Source: CALWZE01 sp964645785
GTDB lineage: Bacteria > Bacillota > Clostridia > Oscillospirales > Ruminococcaceae
Direction of reading: 5' to 3'
NCBI GenBank assembly: GCA_964645785.1
Contig: CAZYAV010000001.1
Location: forward strand, 62,001-126,000
DNA: 64,000 nt
The notes under the pieces were generated by a model. The model did no database searches. It was given only the letters and a program-made list of their open reading frames with translations, and was not told the DNA's origin. Every line of letters begins with the position of its first letter. Within the stretch, counting starts at the first letter, position 1. Shown here piece by piece: positions 17,695 to 25,702 of the stretch. A program made the position numbers and the translations under genes.

Positions 17695-18210
17695 ATGCCT
17701 ATTCCGAAATACGACGAAATGTACCGCGAATTTCTGGACTGCCTCGCGGACGGGCGGGCGCACAGAGCCAGGGAGGTCAGGGATGCGTTGGCAAGCCGCT
17801 TTTCCCTGTCCGAAAAAGAGCGGGAAGCGCTGTTGCCCAGCGGAAGGCAGGCGATTTTTGACAACCGCATCGGATGGACACGGACATATCTCAAAAATGC
17901 GGGGCTGGTTCAGAGCCTGTCCCGCGGCGTCTACCTGCTCACAGAGGCCGGGCGGCGCGTCCTTGCCGAAAATCCCCCAAAAATTGACAACGCCTATCTC
18001 CGGCAATTCGAGTCGTTTCGGGCTTTTCTGTCTGCCGGCCACGGCGAAGACTGCACGGACACGGCTGCCCGGGCATGTCCGGCCAAACCCCGCAGGACAT
18101 TCTGGACAGCGCGTTCCGGCAGATCAACCGGACCCTGTGCGACGATCTGCTCGCGGAGATTGTCAAGCAGCCGCCGTCCTTTTTTGAGCGCCTGGTTGTG
18201 CGGCTCCTGA
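17695..18210 (+). CDS. mrr: Mrr-type restriction protein, N-terminal half (frameshifted)
   Basis: Starts at ATG 17695 behind AAGGAGG. Residues 1-~120 (MPIPKYDEMYREFLDCLADG onward) match the N-terminal winged-helix domain of Mrr-type restriction proteins, including GWTRTYLKNAGLV and LTEAGRRVL. After about residue 120 the frame becomes low-complexity Ser/Arg/Pro, a sign of out-of-frame reading, and stops at 18210. The catalytic domain continues in another frame from about 18075. Mrr enzymes cut DNA carrying foreign methylation. Either this is a real frameshift (pseudogene or two polypeptides) or a single-base sequence error between about 18040 and 18080. Confidence 0.7.
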   Translation: MPIPKYDEMYREFLDCLADGRAHRAREVRDALASRFSLSEKEREALLPSGRQAIFDNRIGWTRTYLKNAGLVQSLSRGVYLLTEAGRRVLAENPPKIDNAYLRQFESFRAFLSAGHGEDCTDTAARACPAKPRRTFWTARSGRSTGPCATICSRRLSSSRRPFLSAWLCGS

Positions 18211-18617
18211 CCCAAATGGGCTACGGCGGCTCCGTTGCCAATGCCGGGGTCGTGCTTGGGCAGACCGGGGACGAGGGAATCGACGGGGTTGTTCGGGAGG
18301 ACAAGCTGGGTTTCAGTTTAATTTATATTCAGGCCAAGCGCTGGAGCTGCGACATGGCTGTGGGCAGGCCGGAGATTCAGAAATTTGTGGGCGCCCTGGC
18401 GGGTCAGGGCGCGGCGAAGGGGCTGTTCATCACAACGGCAAAATTCACCAAAGAGGCGTACCAATACGCAGAAAAGCAGCACACCACCAAGGTCATTCTC
18501 GTCGACGGGCAGGCTCTGGCAAGGCTGATGATTGAATATGACCTCGGGGTCTCCACCCAGGTTTCCTACCAGCTCAAGCGGCTCGATACCGACTTTTTCT
18601 CGGATGATCTCGACTGA
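18075..18617 (+). CDS. mrr: Mrr-type restriction endonuclease, catalytic domain (second half of split gene)
   Basis: 180 residues matching the C-terminal catalytic domain of Mrr. After the linker SGQTPQDILDSAFRQIN comes FFERLVVRLLTQMGYGGS, then the nuclease core GDEGIDGVVREDKLG and YIQAKRW. The Asp, Gln and Lys of the PD-(D/E)xK variant (D..QxK) are all intact, followed by VGRPEIQKFVGAL and GLFITTAKFTKEA. It lies in a different frame from the N-terminal half and overlaps it. The ATG at 18075 has no good ribosome binding site, so independent translation is doubtful unless it is coupled. If a sequence error is corrected, a single Mrr of about 305 residues results. Confidence 0.75.
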   Translation: MSGQTPQDILDSAFRQINRTLCDDLLAEIVKQPPSFFERLVVRLLTQMGYGGSVANAGVVLGQTGDEGIDGVVREDKLGFSLIYIQAKRWSCDMAVGRPEIQKFVGALAGQGAAKGLFITTAKFTKEAYQYAEKQHTTKVILVDGQALARLMIEYDLGVSTQVSYQLKRLDTDFFSDDLD

Positions 18618-19003
18618 TTTTTCGGGGTGCGCGTCCTGCCGGCAGGCATGCGCCAAAAAGCCCCCCGAACGCTGCGGGGCAAGGGCGAAAAATGCGGGTC
18701 GTCGCGGCGGTCTTTGAACCGCGCGGGGTTGTATTGCTTTTATTTCTGCCCCAAAAGTGCGCGCAGCGGAAGCTGTCCGGGCGGCCGCCCCAAAAACGGC
18801 GGTTCCCGGACATCCGGCGGCTCGCCTCGCTGCAAAAGGTGGGCGTTCCGGCGGCAGGTAGCGCCGGCGCAGGGCGCCTTCTCCGGGCAGAGCCCGTCGG
18901 GGAAACGCCGCCCCGTCCGCGCGTTTCAGCGCGCTTTCAGGTTGATTGCTATACTGAATACAGGCCGTTCGAGCCGGAACGGTTCAAGCGAAGCGGAGGA
19001 AGT
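18618..19003. other. gene-free upstream region of a two-component operon
   Basis: Only the extended -10 promoter at 18947-18955 stands out. No gene seen. Confidence 0.5.
18947..18955 (+). promoter_or_regulatory. extended -10 promoter of the two-component operon
   Basis: TGCTATACT directly upstream of the response-regulator gene. The -35 match (TTTCAG, 20-nt spacing) is poor. Confidence 0.55.
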
Positions 19004-19678
19004 ATGAAAGTCCTGATTGTCGAGGATGAGCGGCGTCTTGCCGACACCCTGCGCGAGATTGTGTGCAAGGCGGGCTATACGCCGACGGCCGTCTATGACG
19101 GTGAAACCGGCCTGGAGGAGGCGCTCAGCGGCATCTATGACCTGGTTTTGCTGGACGTGATGCTGCCGCGGCGGGACGGGCTGTCCCTCCTGCGGGAGTT
19201 GCGAAGCGCCGGGAACGCCGTGCCCGTCATTCTGCTGACCGCCCGGCGGGAGGTGTCCGACCGGGTGGCGGGGCTGGACAGCGGCGCGGATTATTACCTG
19301 CCAAAACCGTTTGAGACGCAGGAGCTGCTTGCCTGTATGCGGACGGTCACCCGCCGCGGCGCGGAGGTAATGATGGATATCCTGCGGTTTGGGGATCTCG
19401 CGCTCAACCTCTCGGCCGCCGAGCTCTGCTGCGGGGACAACCGCCTCACCCTACGCCGCAAGGAGCTGGACGTCATGCGGCTGCTGATGCTGCAAAAGGG
19501 CGCGGTCGTCTCCAAGGAGACGCTGCTTGTCAAGGTCTGGGGCTACGACAGCGACGCGGAGTACAACAACGTCGAGGTCTACGTCTCCTTTTTGCGCAAA
19601 AAGCTCGCCTTTCTGGGCTCCCGCGTGTCCATCACCGCCATGCGGAATCTCGGGTACCGGCTGGAGGAAGCGAAATGA
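19004..19678 (+). CDS. OmpR-family response regulator
   Basis: 224 residues from ATG 19004, with GGAGGA just upstream. The receiver has EDE at about 7-9, Asp 51 in LVLLDVMLP and Lys in LPKPF. The winged-helix output domain has LTLRRKELDVMRLL and RNLGYRLEEAK. The N-terminal longer frame has no ribosome binding site and no homology-like sequence. Its stop overlaps the kinase start by 4 nt (ATGA). The short overall length and RRKELD segment are like copper- or antibiotic-responsive regulators, but the target is not evident. Confidence 0.92.
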   Translation: MKVLIVEDERRLADTLREIVCKAGYTPTAVYDGETGLEEALSGIYDLVLLDVMLPRRDGLSLLRELRSAGNAVPVILLTARREVSDRVAGLDSGADYYLPKPFETQELLACMRTVTRRGAEVMMDILRFGDLALNLSAAELCCGDNRLTLRRKELDVMRLLMLQKGAVVSKETLLVKVWGYDSDAEYNNVEVYVSFLRKKLAFLGSRVSITAMRNLGYRLEEAK

Positions 19679-20895
19679 TTCAAAAGCTGAAATGGCGGTT
19701 CGTGCTGGTGCTGATGCTGGTGGTGACCCTGTTGCTCGCCGCTGTGTTCGGCGCGGTGTATCAGGTTGCCCGCACCAGCGCGCGCCGGACGGCCGACGAG
19801 GTGCTCCGGAAATCCCTGGCCGGCATCAACGCCGGCTATTCCCCCCTATATGACCCACAGAGCGACCAGGTTCCCCACTTTACGGTCAGCATCTCCCCGC
19901 TCGGGCAGGTCAGCCTGCTTTCGGGCAACCTGCGGGTGGACGACGACCTGCTGCTGCAAATCTGTGCCGCCTGCCTTGCGCAGGAGGCGGCGCAGGGCGA
20001 GCTTGCCGGGTTTGGGCTGCGCTACATGCGCGTGTCGGTTTACGGCGAGCTGCGGCTCGCGTTCGCGGATATGTCCTTTGAAAGCTCCATCCTGCACGGG
20101 CTGACCCGCGGGCTGCTGATTGCGGGCACGGGCGCGCTCGCCGTCTTTTTCGGGCTGAGCGTGCTGCTTTCCACCGTCGCGGTTCGACCCATCCGCCGGG
20201 CGTGGGAGCAGCAGAAGCAGTTTGTCGCGGACGCCTCGCACGAGCTGAACACGCCGCTGACCGTCATCAGCTCCAACCTCGAGCTGATGGCGGAATCGGC
20301 CGCGCTTGACCCCGAAAGCCAGACCCGCATCGAGCGGGTGCGCACCGAGTCCGACCGCATGAAGCAGCTGACCGACGGCCTGCTCGCCCTTGCCCGTGCG
20401 GAAAGCGGCGCCCAGGCGGACAGGGCTGCGGCTGCCCGGCCGATGGACGCCTCCGCGCTCGCGATGCGGCAGGCGCTGCTGTTTGAGCCGCTGTTTTTTG
20501 AGGGCGGCTTTGGGTTCGACTATAAAATCGAGCAGAAGCTGGAGAGCCGCGGCAGCGAATCGCAGTTCACCCAGCTGGTCTCGATTCTGCTTGACAACGC
20601 GCGCAAGCACGCCGCGCCCGGGTCGGCCGTCACCCTCACCCTAGTGCGGGAGAGCCGCCGCGCCGCGACCCTCACGGTGCGCAATTTCGGCACGGTCATC
20701 CCGCCCGAGCAGCTCGCGCATATTTTTGAGCGGTTCTATCGCGCCGACCCCGCCCGCTCGGCGGAGGGGGGATACGGGCTCGGCCTGTCCATCGCCCGGG
20801 CGATTGCCCAGACCAACAAATGGACGCTGCGCGCGGAATCCACCGCCGAGCAGGGCACCGCGTTCATCCTGACCCTGCCCGTGCGCCCCGGCTGA
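19675..20895 (+). CDS. sensor histidine kinase with variant H-box
   Basis: 406 residues. Membrane segments at about 8-30 and 143-168 enclose a ~110-residue sensor. No clear HAMP domain: the second helix is followed by RPIRRAWEQQKQ and then the H-box FVADASHELNTPLTV, with His 189. The usual HELRTP/HELKTP is HELNTP here, changing the residue three after His. ATP-binding motifs are present: DNARKHA (N-box), an FGTVIPPEQL region instead of a classic DxGxG G1 box, FERFYRADP and GGYGLGLSIAR. The G1 box is degenerate, so activity may differ from standard kinases. It is the partner of the regulator immediately upstream. Confidence 0.88.
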   Translation: MIQKLKWRFVLVLMLVVTLLLAAVFGAVYQVARTSARRTADEVLRKSLAGINAGYSPLYDPQSDQVPHFTVSISPLGQVSLLSGNLRVDDDLLLQICAACLAQEAAQGELAGFGLRYMRVSVYGELRLAFADMSFESSILHGLTRGLLIAGTGALAVFFGLSVLLSTVAVRPIRRAWEQQKQFVADASHELNTPLTVISSNLELMAESAALDPESQTRIERVRTESDRMKQLTDGLLALARAESGAQADRAAAARPMDASALAMRQALLFEPLFFEGGFGFDYKIEQKLESRGSESQFTQLVSILLDNARKHAAPGSAVTLTLVRESRRAATLTVRNFGTVIPPEQLAHIFERFYRADPARSAEGGYGLGLSIARAIAQTNKWTLRAESTAEQGTAFILTLPVRPG

Positions 20896-21245
20896 ACCGG
20901 GAACACCGGGCAGCGCGGCTCTGCCGGGGCACCGGGGTCGGTCTTTCGGGCAGGCAGAAGCCGCCCGTCTGCGGCGATTTCATAAAGTACGAAGCGGCGG
21001 CAGCCGCCGCAACGCCCGGCGGCCGCGTTCTTTTTCTCGCGGCAGTTTTTTTCGGCTTGTCCGGCCGCTTTGTCCCCCGCGGCCACCCCCGCCGTCTGCA
21101 TTGACTTTCCCCCGCTTTGCCGATATACTTTTCTTTGAAAAAAGCAGTGCGCTGTCTGTTTTGGGCGGCGCGCTGTGTTTTGTGGCGGGCGGATGCGCAG
21201 CTGCGACGGCCGCCGGACTTTTTTGCTTTGGAAAGGATTGCGCCT
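20896..21245. other. intergenic region upstream of the MATE transporter
   Basis: Holds the MATE promoter (21101-21129). No gene seen. Confidence 0.6.
21101..21129 (+). promoter_or_regulatory. sigma-A promoter of the MATE gene
   Basis: TTGACT at 21101-21106, 17-nt spacer, TATACT at 21124-21129. Confidence 0.75.
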
Positions 21246-22649
21246 ATGCATCAGAATCAGACCGAGCAGCTGGGCACCGCGCCAATCGGCCGCCTGCTGT
21301 TCAAGCTCATCGCGCCCGCAATTGCGGCGCAGATTATCAACCTGCTGTACAACCTCGTCGACCGAATGTACATCGGCCATATCGAGGGGGTCGGCAAGCT
21401 CGCGCTGACCGGGGTCGGCGTCTGCCTGCCGGTCATCATGATTATTTCGGCCTTTGCCGCGCTCGCCGGGTCGGGCGGCGCGCCGCTCGCCTCCATCTAT
21501 CTTGGGCAGGGGGACAAGCCGCGCGCAGAGCGGACGCTGGGCAACAGCTTTACGCTGCTGTTCCTGCTTTCGGTGGTTCTGACGGCGGTGTTTTTGCTGT
21601 TTGGCGAGCCGCTGATGCGGCTGTTTGGCGCAAGCGACAACACGGTCGGCTACGCGCTCGATTACATGAACATCTACGCGGTCGGCACGCTGTTTGTGCA
21701 GATGACCCTCGGCCTCAACCCCTATATCAGCGCGCAGGGCTTCACTACCACCAGTATGCTCACCGTGCTCATCGGCGCAATCTGCAACATTCTGCTTGAC
21801 CCACTCTTCATTTTCGGGCTGCACATGGGGGTGAAGGGCGCGGCGCTGGCGACCATTCTGTCCCAGGCGGTCTCGATGATCTGGATTCTCGGGTTTCTGC
21901 TCGGCCGCAAAACCGGTCTGCGGCTGCGCCCCGCCGCCATGCGGCTGGACGCCAAAATCATTCTGCCCAGCATTGCGCTCGGCCTTTCCCCGTTCATCAT
22001 GCAGTCAACCGAAAGCCTGATTACCGTCTGCTTCAACGCCTCGCTGCTCAAATACGGCGGCGACCTCGCCGTCGGCACCATGACGATCCTGACCAGCATC
22101 ATGCAGTTTTCGCTCATGCCGCTCAACGGGCTGACCCAGGGCGCGCAGCCGATCATCAGCTACAATTACGGCGCAAACAACATCGAGCGGGTCAAGCGCA
22201 CCTTCAAGCTGCTCTTTATCTCCTGCGTGAGCTGCTCCGTCCTGTTCTGGGCGTGCATTCAGCTGTTCCCGCAAACCTTTATCCTGATTTTCAACAACGA
22301 TCCCGAGCTGGTGGCGTTCGCGACCGGCGCGGTGCGGCTCTATTTCCTGGTGCACGGGATATTCGGGGTGCAGATGGCCTGCCAGCACACCTTTGTCGCG
22401 CTGGGCAACGCAAAGTACTCCCTCTTCCTCGCCCTGCTGCGCAAAATCTTCCTGCTGACGCCGCTCATCTATCTGATGCCGGCGCTCTTCCCCGCCGACA
22501 AAACCACCGCCGTGTTTGCCGCCGAGCCGATTGCGGATTTCATCGCGGTTTCGGTCACGGCGATTCTGTTCTTCACCCAGTTCAAAAAGGCGCTGCGCGA
22601 GATGCGCGCAAAGGCGAACGCGCAGGCCGGGTCGTCCGCCCCGGTCTGA
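21246..22649 (+). CDS. MATE-family multidrug efflux transporter
   Basis: 467 residues, about 12 hydrophobic segments in two halves. The first half begins APIGRLLFKLIAPAIAAQIINLLYN, then VDRMYIGHI; the second has SPFIMQSTES and the conserved GAQPIISYNYGA. These patterns are typical of MATE Na+/H+-coupled drug exporters (NorM/MepA group). ATG 21246 chosen with AAAGGA upstream; the longer frame from 21117 overlaps the promoter. Monocistronic and followed by intergenic repeats. Confidence 0.92.
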   Translation: MHQNQTEQLGTAPIGRLLFKLIAPAIAAQIINLLYNLVDRMYIGHIEGVGKLALTGVGVCLPVIMIISAFAALAGSGGAPLASIYLGQGDKPRAERTLGNSFTLLFLLSVVLTAVFLLFGEPLMRLFGASDNTVGYALDYMNIYAVGTLFVQMTLGLNPYISAQGFTTTSMLTVLIGAICNILLDPLFIFGLHMGVKGAALATILSQAVSMIWILGFLLGRKTGLRLRPAAMRLDAKIILPSIALGLSPFIMQSTESLITVCFNASLLKYGGDLAVGTMTILTSIMQFSLMPLNGLTQGAQPIISYNYGANNIERVKRTFKLLFISCVSCSVLFWACIQLFPQTFILIFNNDPELVAFATGAVRLYFLVHGIFGVQMACQHTFVALGNAKYSLFLALLRKIFLLTPLIYLMPALFPADKTTAVFAAEPIADFIAVSVTAILFFTQFKKALREMRAKANAQAGSSAPV

Positions 22650-22667
22650 TTCCCGGCGGTTCGCCGC

Positions 22668-22830
22668 GCCGGGCGCCGTCTCCGTGCGCGGGCTGGGGAA
22701 CGGCTTGGGCTGTTTTCGGCCGCCGCAGCCGCTTTGGTTCACGGCGTCAACTCGCCCCGCCCGGCAAGGCCGTGTCTTTTTCGCCCGAACCGGATTCTTC
22801 GTTTTAGCGCAAGCCCTATTCCCCGGCGGC
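22668..22830 (+). repeat. 163-bp intergenic direct repeat, copy 1
   Basis: Runs from GGGCGCCGTCTCCGTGCG to TAGCGCAAGCCCTATTCCCC. Its start and end are imperfect inverted repeats (GGGGAA-CGGCTTG against CAAGCCCTATTCCCC). Copy 2 begins 190 bp later. Confidence 0.9.
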
Positions 22831-22857
22831 AATGTATATGGATTTAAATTTACAGCC

Positions 22858-23020
22858 GCCGGGCGCCGTCTCCGTGCGCGGGCTGGGGAACGGCTTGGGC
22901 TGTTTTCGGCCGCCGCAGCCGCTTTGGTTCACGGCGTCAACTCGTCCCGCCCGGCAAGGCTCTGCCTTTTTTCGTCCGAACCGGTTCCTTCATTTTAGCG
23001 TAAGCCCTATTCCCCGGGGA
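22858..23020 (+). repeat. 163-bp intergenic direct repeat, copy 2
   Basis: Nearly identical to copy 1 over the first ~90 bp and about 90% overall. The ~27-bp spacer and the sequence after this copy are AT-rich and similar to each other (GGATTTAAATTTACAG, TAATTTATATTTGCAG), suggesting a 190-bp unit that includes the spacer. Confidence 0.9.
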
Positions 23021-23216
23021 TATTTTATGTAATTTATATTTGCAGCCCAGTGGGCGCCCGGCAAGCCGTGCCCACGGCCGCGTTGGACAGCGGCTCCCAT
23101 CCGACCTCCGAAGCGGGCAACAGCCGCTTGAACCTGTTCGGCATCCCCCGGCCGCGCAGGGCGGTACGCTGCCCCAGGCTGTGGGGAATGCTTAATCCCC
23201 GCGGCATGGCGGCCGC

Positions 23217-23266
23217 CAAAAAAAGCGCAGAAAAGCGCGCGTGAGTAAGTTCTCACGCGCGCTTTT
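23217..23266 (-). terminator. rho-independent terminator of the cheAWRB operon
   Basis: AAAAGCGCGCGTGAG pairs with CTCACGCGCGCTTTT, followed on the minus strand by CTGCGCTTTTTTT. It is 34 nt past the cheB stop. Confidence 0.92.
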
Positions 23267-23299
23267 GCTTTTCCGTTCAGGCCGGTCAAGCGGGTCCTG

Positions 23300-24343
23300 T
23301 CAGACCCGTTTTTTCACCTGATAAATCAACTCATCCGCAATCTCGTCCAGCGGCAGCTGCCGGGCAACCGCGCCCATTTTATACGCCTCCATCGGCATAC
23401 CGTACACGACGCAGCTCTCTTTGTCCTGGCCGATTGTGTACGCGCCGGCTTTGCGCATTTTGGTCATGCCCATCGCGCCGTCCGCGCCCATGCCGGTCAG
23501 GATTACGCCGATTGCGTTTGCCCCGGCCGTTGTGGCGACCGAATTGAACAGCACATCCACAGACGGGCAGTGACCGCTGACCCGCGGCCCTTTCTGGCTG
23601 CGGACATAGTAGCCCTTTGAATCCTTGCACAGGGTCATCTGGTGTTCGCCCGCCGCCAGAATGATCTGCCCGCGGCCGACACGGTCGTTGTCCGCCGCCT
23701 CCTTGACGCTCATCTTGCAGATGCGCTCCAGCCGCTTTGCGTAAAGCTCGGTGAAATTCGCCGGCATGTGCTGGGTGATAACAATGCCCGGCATGGTGGC
23801 CGGCAGATCCTTGATGACCTCGATAATCGCCTCCGTGCCGCCCGTCGACGCGCCGATGGCGATGATGGTTTTGGGGTTGTTCGGCAGGCTGTCGGCCAGC
23901 TTGCTGGTCAGCGACGGCACCTTCTTCTGCTGCATCGCGGCCGGCGGGACATGGACGTGCGCCTTGGCCGCGCCCTTGACCTTTTCGCGCAGCTCCTCAA
24001 AGAAGTTGTTCAGCGCCTCCTTGGAGCCCGCGCTGGGCTTGCGGACAAAGTCGACGGCGCCCACGCTCAGCGCGTCCAGCGCGTTAATCGGCAGCGAGCT
24101 GCACACGATAACCGGCACGGGGTGCTTGGGGATCAGAACCTTCAGGAATTCGATGCCGTTCATCTTCGGCATCTCGACGTCCAGCGTGACCACATCCGGG
24201 TGAAGCTCTTCAATCCGCTTCATCGCCTCCATCGCGTCGTATGCGGAGCCGATGACCGTGATGTCGCTGTCCTCGGACAGGCTCATCTGTAGCTTGGTGC
24301 GAAACAGAATGGAATCATCCACAATTAAAACTTTTACTGGCAT
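23300..24343 (-). CDS. cheB: chemotaxis protein-glutamate methylesterase/deamidase CheB
   Basis: 347 residues. The receiver domain (1-~120) has Asp 55 in VTLDVEMP. The methylesterase domain begins about 158; its catalytic triad is Ser 166 (GASTGG), His 192 (TQHMP) and Asp 288 (MGADGA). CheB removes methyl groups from chemoreceptors and is activated by CheA phosphorylation. The start has AAGGAGTC 7-8 nt upstream. Last gene of the cheA-cheW-cheR-cheB operon, 12 nt after cheR. Confidence 0.97.
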   Translation of the reverse strand: MPVKVLIVDDSILFRTKLQMSLSEDSDITVIGSAYDAMEAMKRIEELHPDVVTLDVEMPKMNGIEFLKVLIPKHPVPVIVCSSLPINALDALSVGAVDFVRKPSAGSKEALNNFFEELREKVKGAAKAHVHVPPAAMQQKKVPSLTSKLADSLPNNPKTIIAIGASTGGTEAIIEVIKDLPATMPGIVITQHMPANFTELYAKRLERICKMSVKEAADNDRVGRGQIILAAGEHQMTLCKDSKGYYVRSQKGPRVSGHCPSVDVLFNSVATTAGANAIGVILTGMGADGAMGMTKMRKAGAYTIGQDKESCVVYGMPMEAYKMGAVARQLPLDEIADELIYQVKKRV

Positions 24344-24355
24344 GGAAAAGACTCC

Positions 24356-25198
24356 TTATCGTGTGAGTTTCTGGTAGACCGCGGGGCCGACCTGCTGAAA
24401 TTTCGTGTTTGCCTTGTCGATGCTCTCCGAATGGCCGATGAAGAAGAAGCCGCCTTCGCTGAGCGCGTCGTAAAACTTCTGCACAAGCCGGTTGGTGGTG
24501 GGCACATCAAAATAGATCATGACGTTGCGGCAGAAAATAATGTCAAACGGTTTTCTGAACACAAACGGATCCATCAGGTTGAAGATTTTGAAGATGACCT
24601 CGCTGCGGATTTCTTCGCACACCTGCAGCTGTTTATCCGGCGTCATCTGGAAATACCTTGAACGCCAGATTGCGGGCAGATCCTTGGCGCTGTCCATCGG
24701 ATAAATACCCTTGCTCGCCTTTGACAACACGTTGACCGAAATGTCGCTCGCCAGGATTTTTGTATCCCAGAACCGCTTTTTCGGGCCGAAGTGCTGGTCG
24801 ATTGCCATGGCCATATTGTACGGTTCCTGCCCGGAAGAGCAACCGGCGCTCCAGATCCGCATCTCCCCCTTGCGGCGCTTTTCCAGATAGGGCAGCGCCG
24901 TTTTCATCAGGAAATCAAAATGGTCGTTCTCGCGGGCAAAATAGGAGTAATTCGTCGTGATTTTGTTGAGAAACTCGTGAATCTGCTCGCCGGACTTGTC
25001 TCCGAGCAGCATTTCGAGATACCCCGAAAAAGAGGTCAGATGATTCGTCCGCAGCGTATTGTACAGCCGCGCTTCGATGAGCTGCCTTTTCTGGCTGAGG
25101 TCAATGCCGAATTTGCCATAAACATAGTCGATCAGCCGCTTGAACTCATCGTCGGTCAGTTTAATTGTTTTATCGTTTGAAATTTCCGCAGTAGCCAT
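24356..25198 (-). CDS. cheR: chemotaxis protein methyltransferase CheR
   Basis: 280 residues. The N-terminal helical domain (to about 90) is followed by the SAM-binding domain with IWSAGCSSGQEPYNMAMA (motif I is GCSSG-EPY), the acidic ASDIS, then FDIIFCRNVMIYF and FFIGHSES. It methylates receptor glutamates using S-adenosylmethionine, opposing CheB. The motif NYSYFAREND stands where NETYFFRE is usual, a mild deviation. Confidence 0.96.
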   Translation of the reverse strand: MATAEISNDKTIKLTDDEFKRLIDYVYGKFGIDLSQKRQLIEARLYNTLRTNHLTSFSGYLEMLLGDKSGEQIHEFLNKITTNYSYFARENDHFDFLMKTALPYLEKRRKGEMRIWSAGCSSGQEPYNMAMAIDQHFGPKKRFWDTKILASDISVNVLSKASKGIYPMDSAKDLPAIWRSRYFQMTPDKQLQVCEEIRSEVIFKIFNLMDPFVFRKPFDIIFCRNVMIYFDVPTTNRLVQKFYDALSEGGFFFIGHSESIDKANTKFQQVGPAVYQKLTR

Positions 25199-25218
25199 AT
25201 AACCAACTCCCCTAATGC

Positions 25219-25683
25219 TTACAGTTCAATATCTTCGCACAAAAGGCGTTCGCAGTCAATAATCAGGATATGATTTCCCTCCGACTCGGTCACCGCTTCA
25301 ATGCAGTGGTTGTGGCCGGCCTGCGACTCGGGCGGCTCGGCCAGCTGCTCCTGCAAAATGGTTCTGACTTCATACACCTTATCGACGATGAGGCCGATGC
25401 GGTTGTTGTCGACGTCGATCATGACGATGCTGGTCATGTCGTCATAGGGTTTTGCGAACACTTCCAGCTTCATGCGCAGGTCGATTACGGGAAACACACG
25501 GCCGCGCAGGTTGACAATGCCCTTGACGTACGGAACCGCGTGCGGGATGCGGGTGATGTTCTGGATGTTGACAATCTCGATGATGCTCGCAAGCGAAATC
25601 GCGTATATTCCGTCGTTCAGCGCAAACACCAGATACCGGTTCTGGAGCTCCTCCAGCACCTCGACATTTAATTCTTCATTCAT
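25219..25683 (-). CDS. cheW: chemotaxis coupling protein CheW
   Basis: 154 residues, a single CheW domain: YLVFALNDGIYAISLASIIEIV, then IVNLRGRVFPVIDLRMKL and GLIVDKVYEV, the two-barrel signature. It links CheA to chemoreceptors. It has an acidic C-terminal tail (CERLLCEDIEL). Second gene of the che operon. Confidence 0.96.
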   Translation of the reverse strand: MNEELNVEVLEELQNRYLVFALNDGIYAISLASIIEIVNIQNITRIPHAVPYVKGIVNLRGRVFPVIDLRMKLEVFAKPYDDMTSIVMIDVDNNRIGLIVDKVYEVRTILQEQLAEPPESQAGHNHCIEAVTESEGNHILIIDCERLLCEDIEL

Positions 25684-25702
25684 GTTTCCGACTCCTGTTT
25701 CG

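Larger units (their letters stand above)
22650..23299. other. repeat-containing intergenic region
   Basis: Contains two copies of a ~163-bp repeat, a short piece of sequence resembling the start of a third (around 23040), and the cheB-operon terminator. No gene. Confidence 0.8.

Noticed and set aside
21117..21126. GCCGATAT at 21119-21126 resembles a sigma-28 -10
   Set aside because: No TAAA 15 nt upstream (ATTG instead), and the overlapping TTGACT-17-TATACT is a good sigma-A promoter for the MATE gene.
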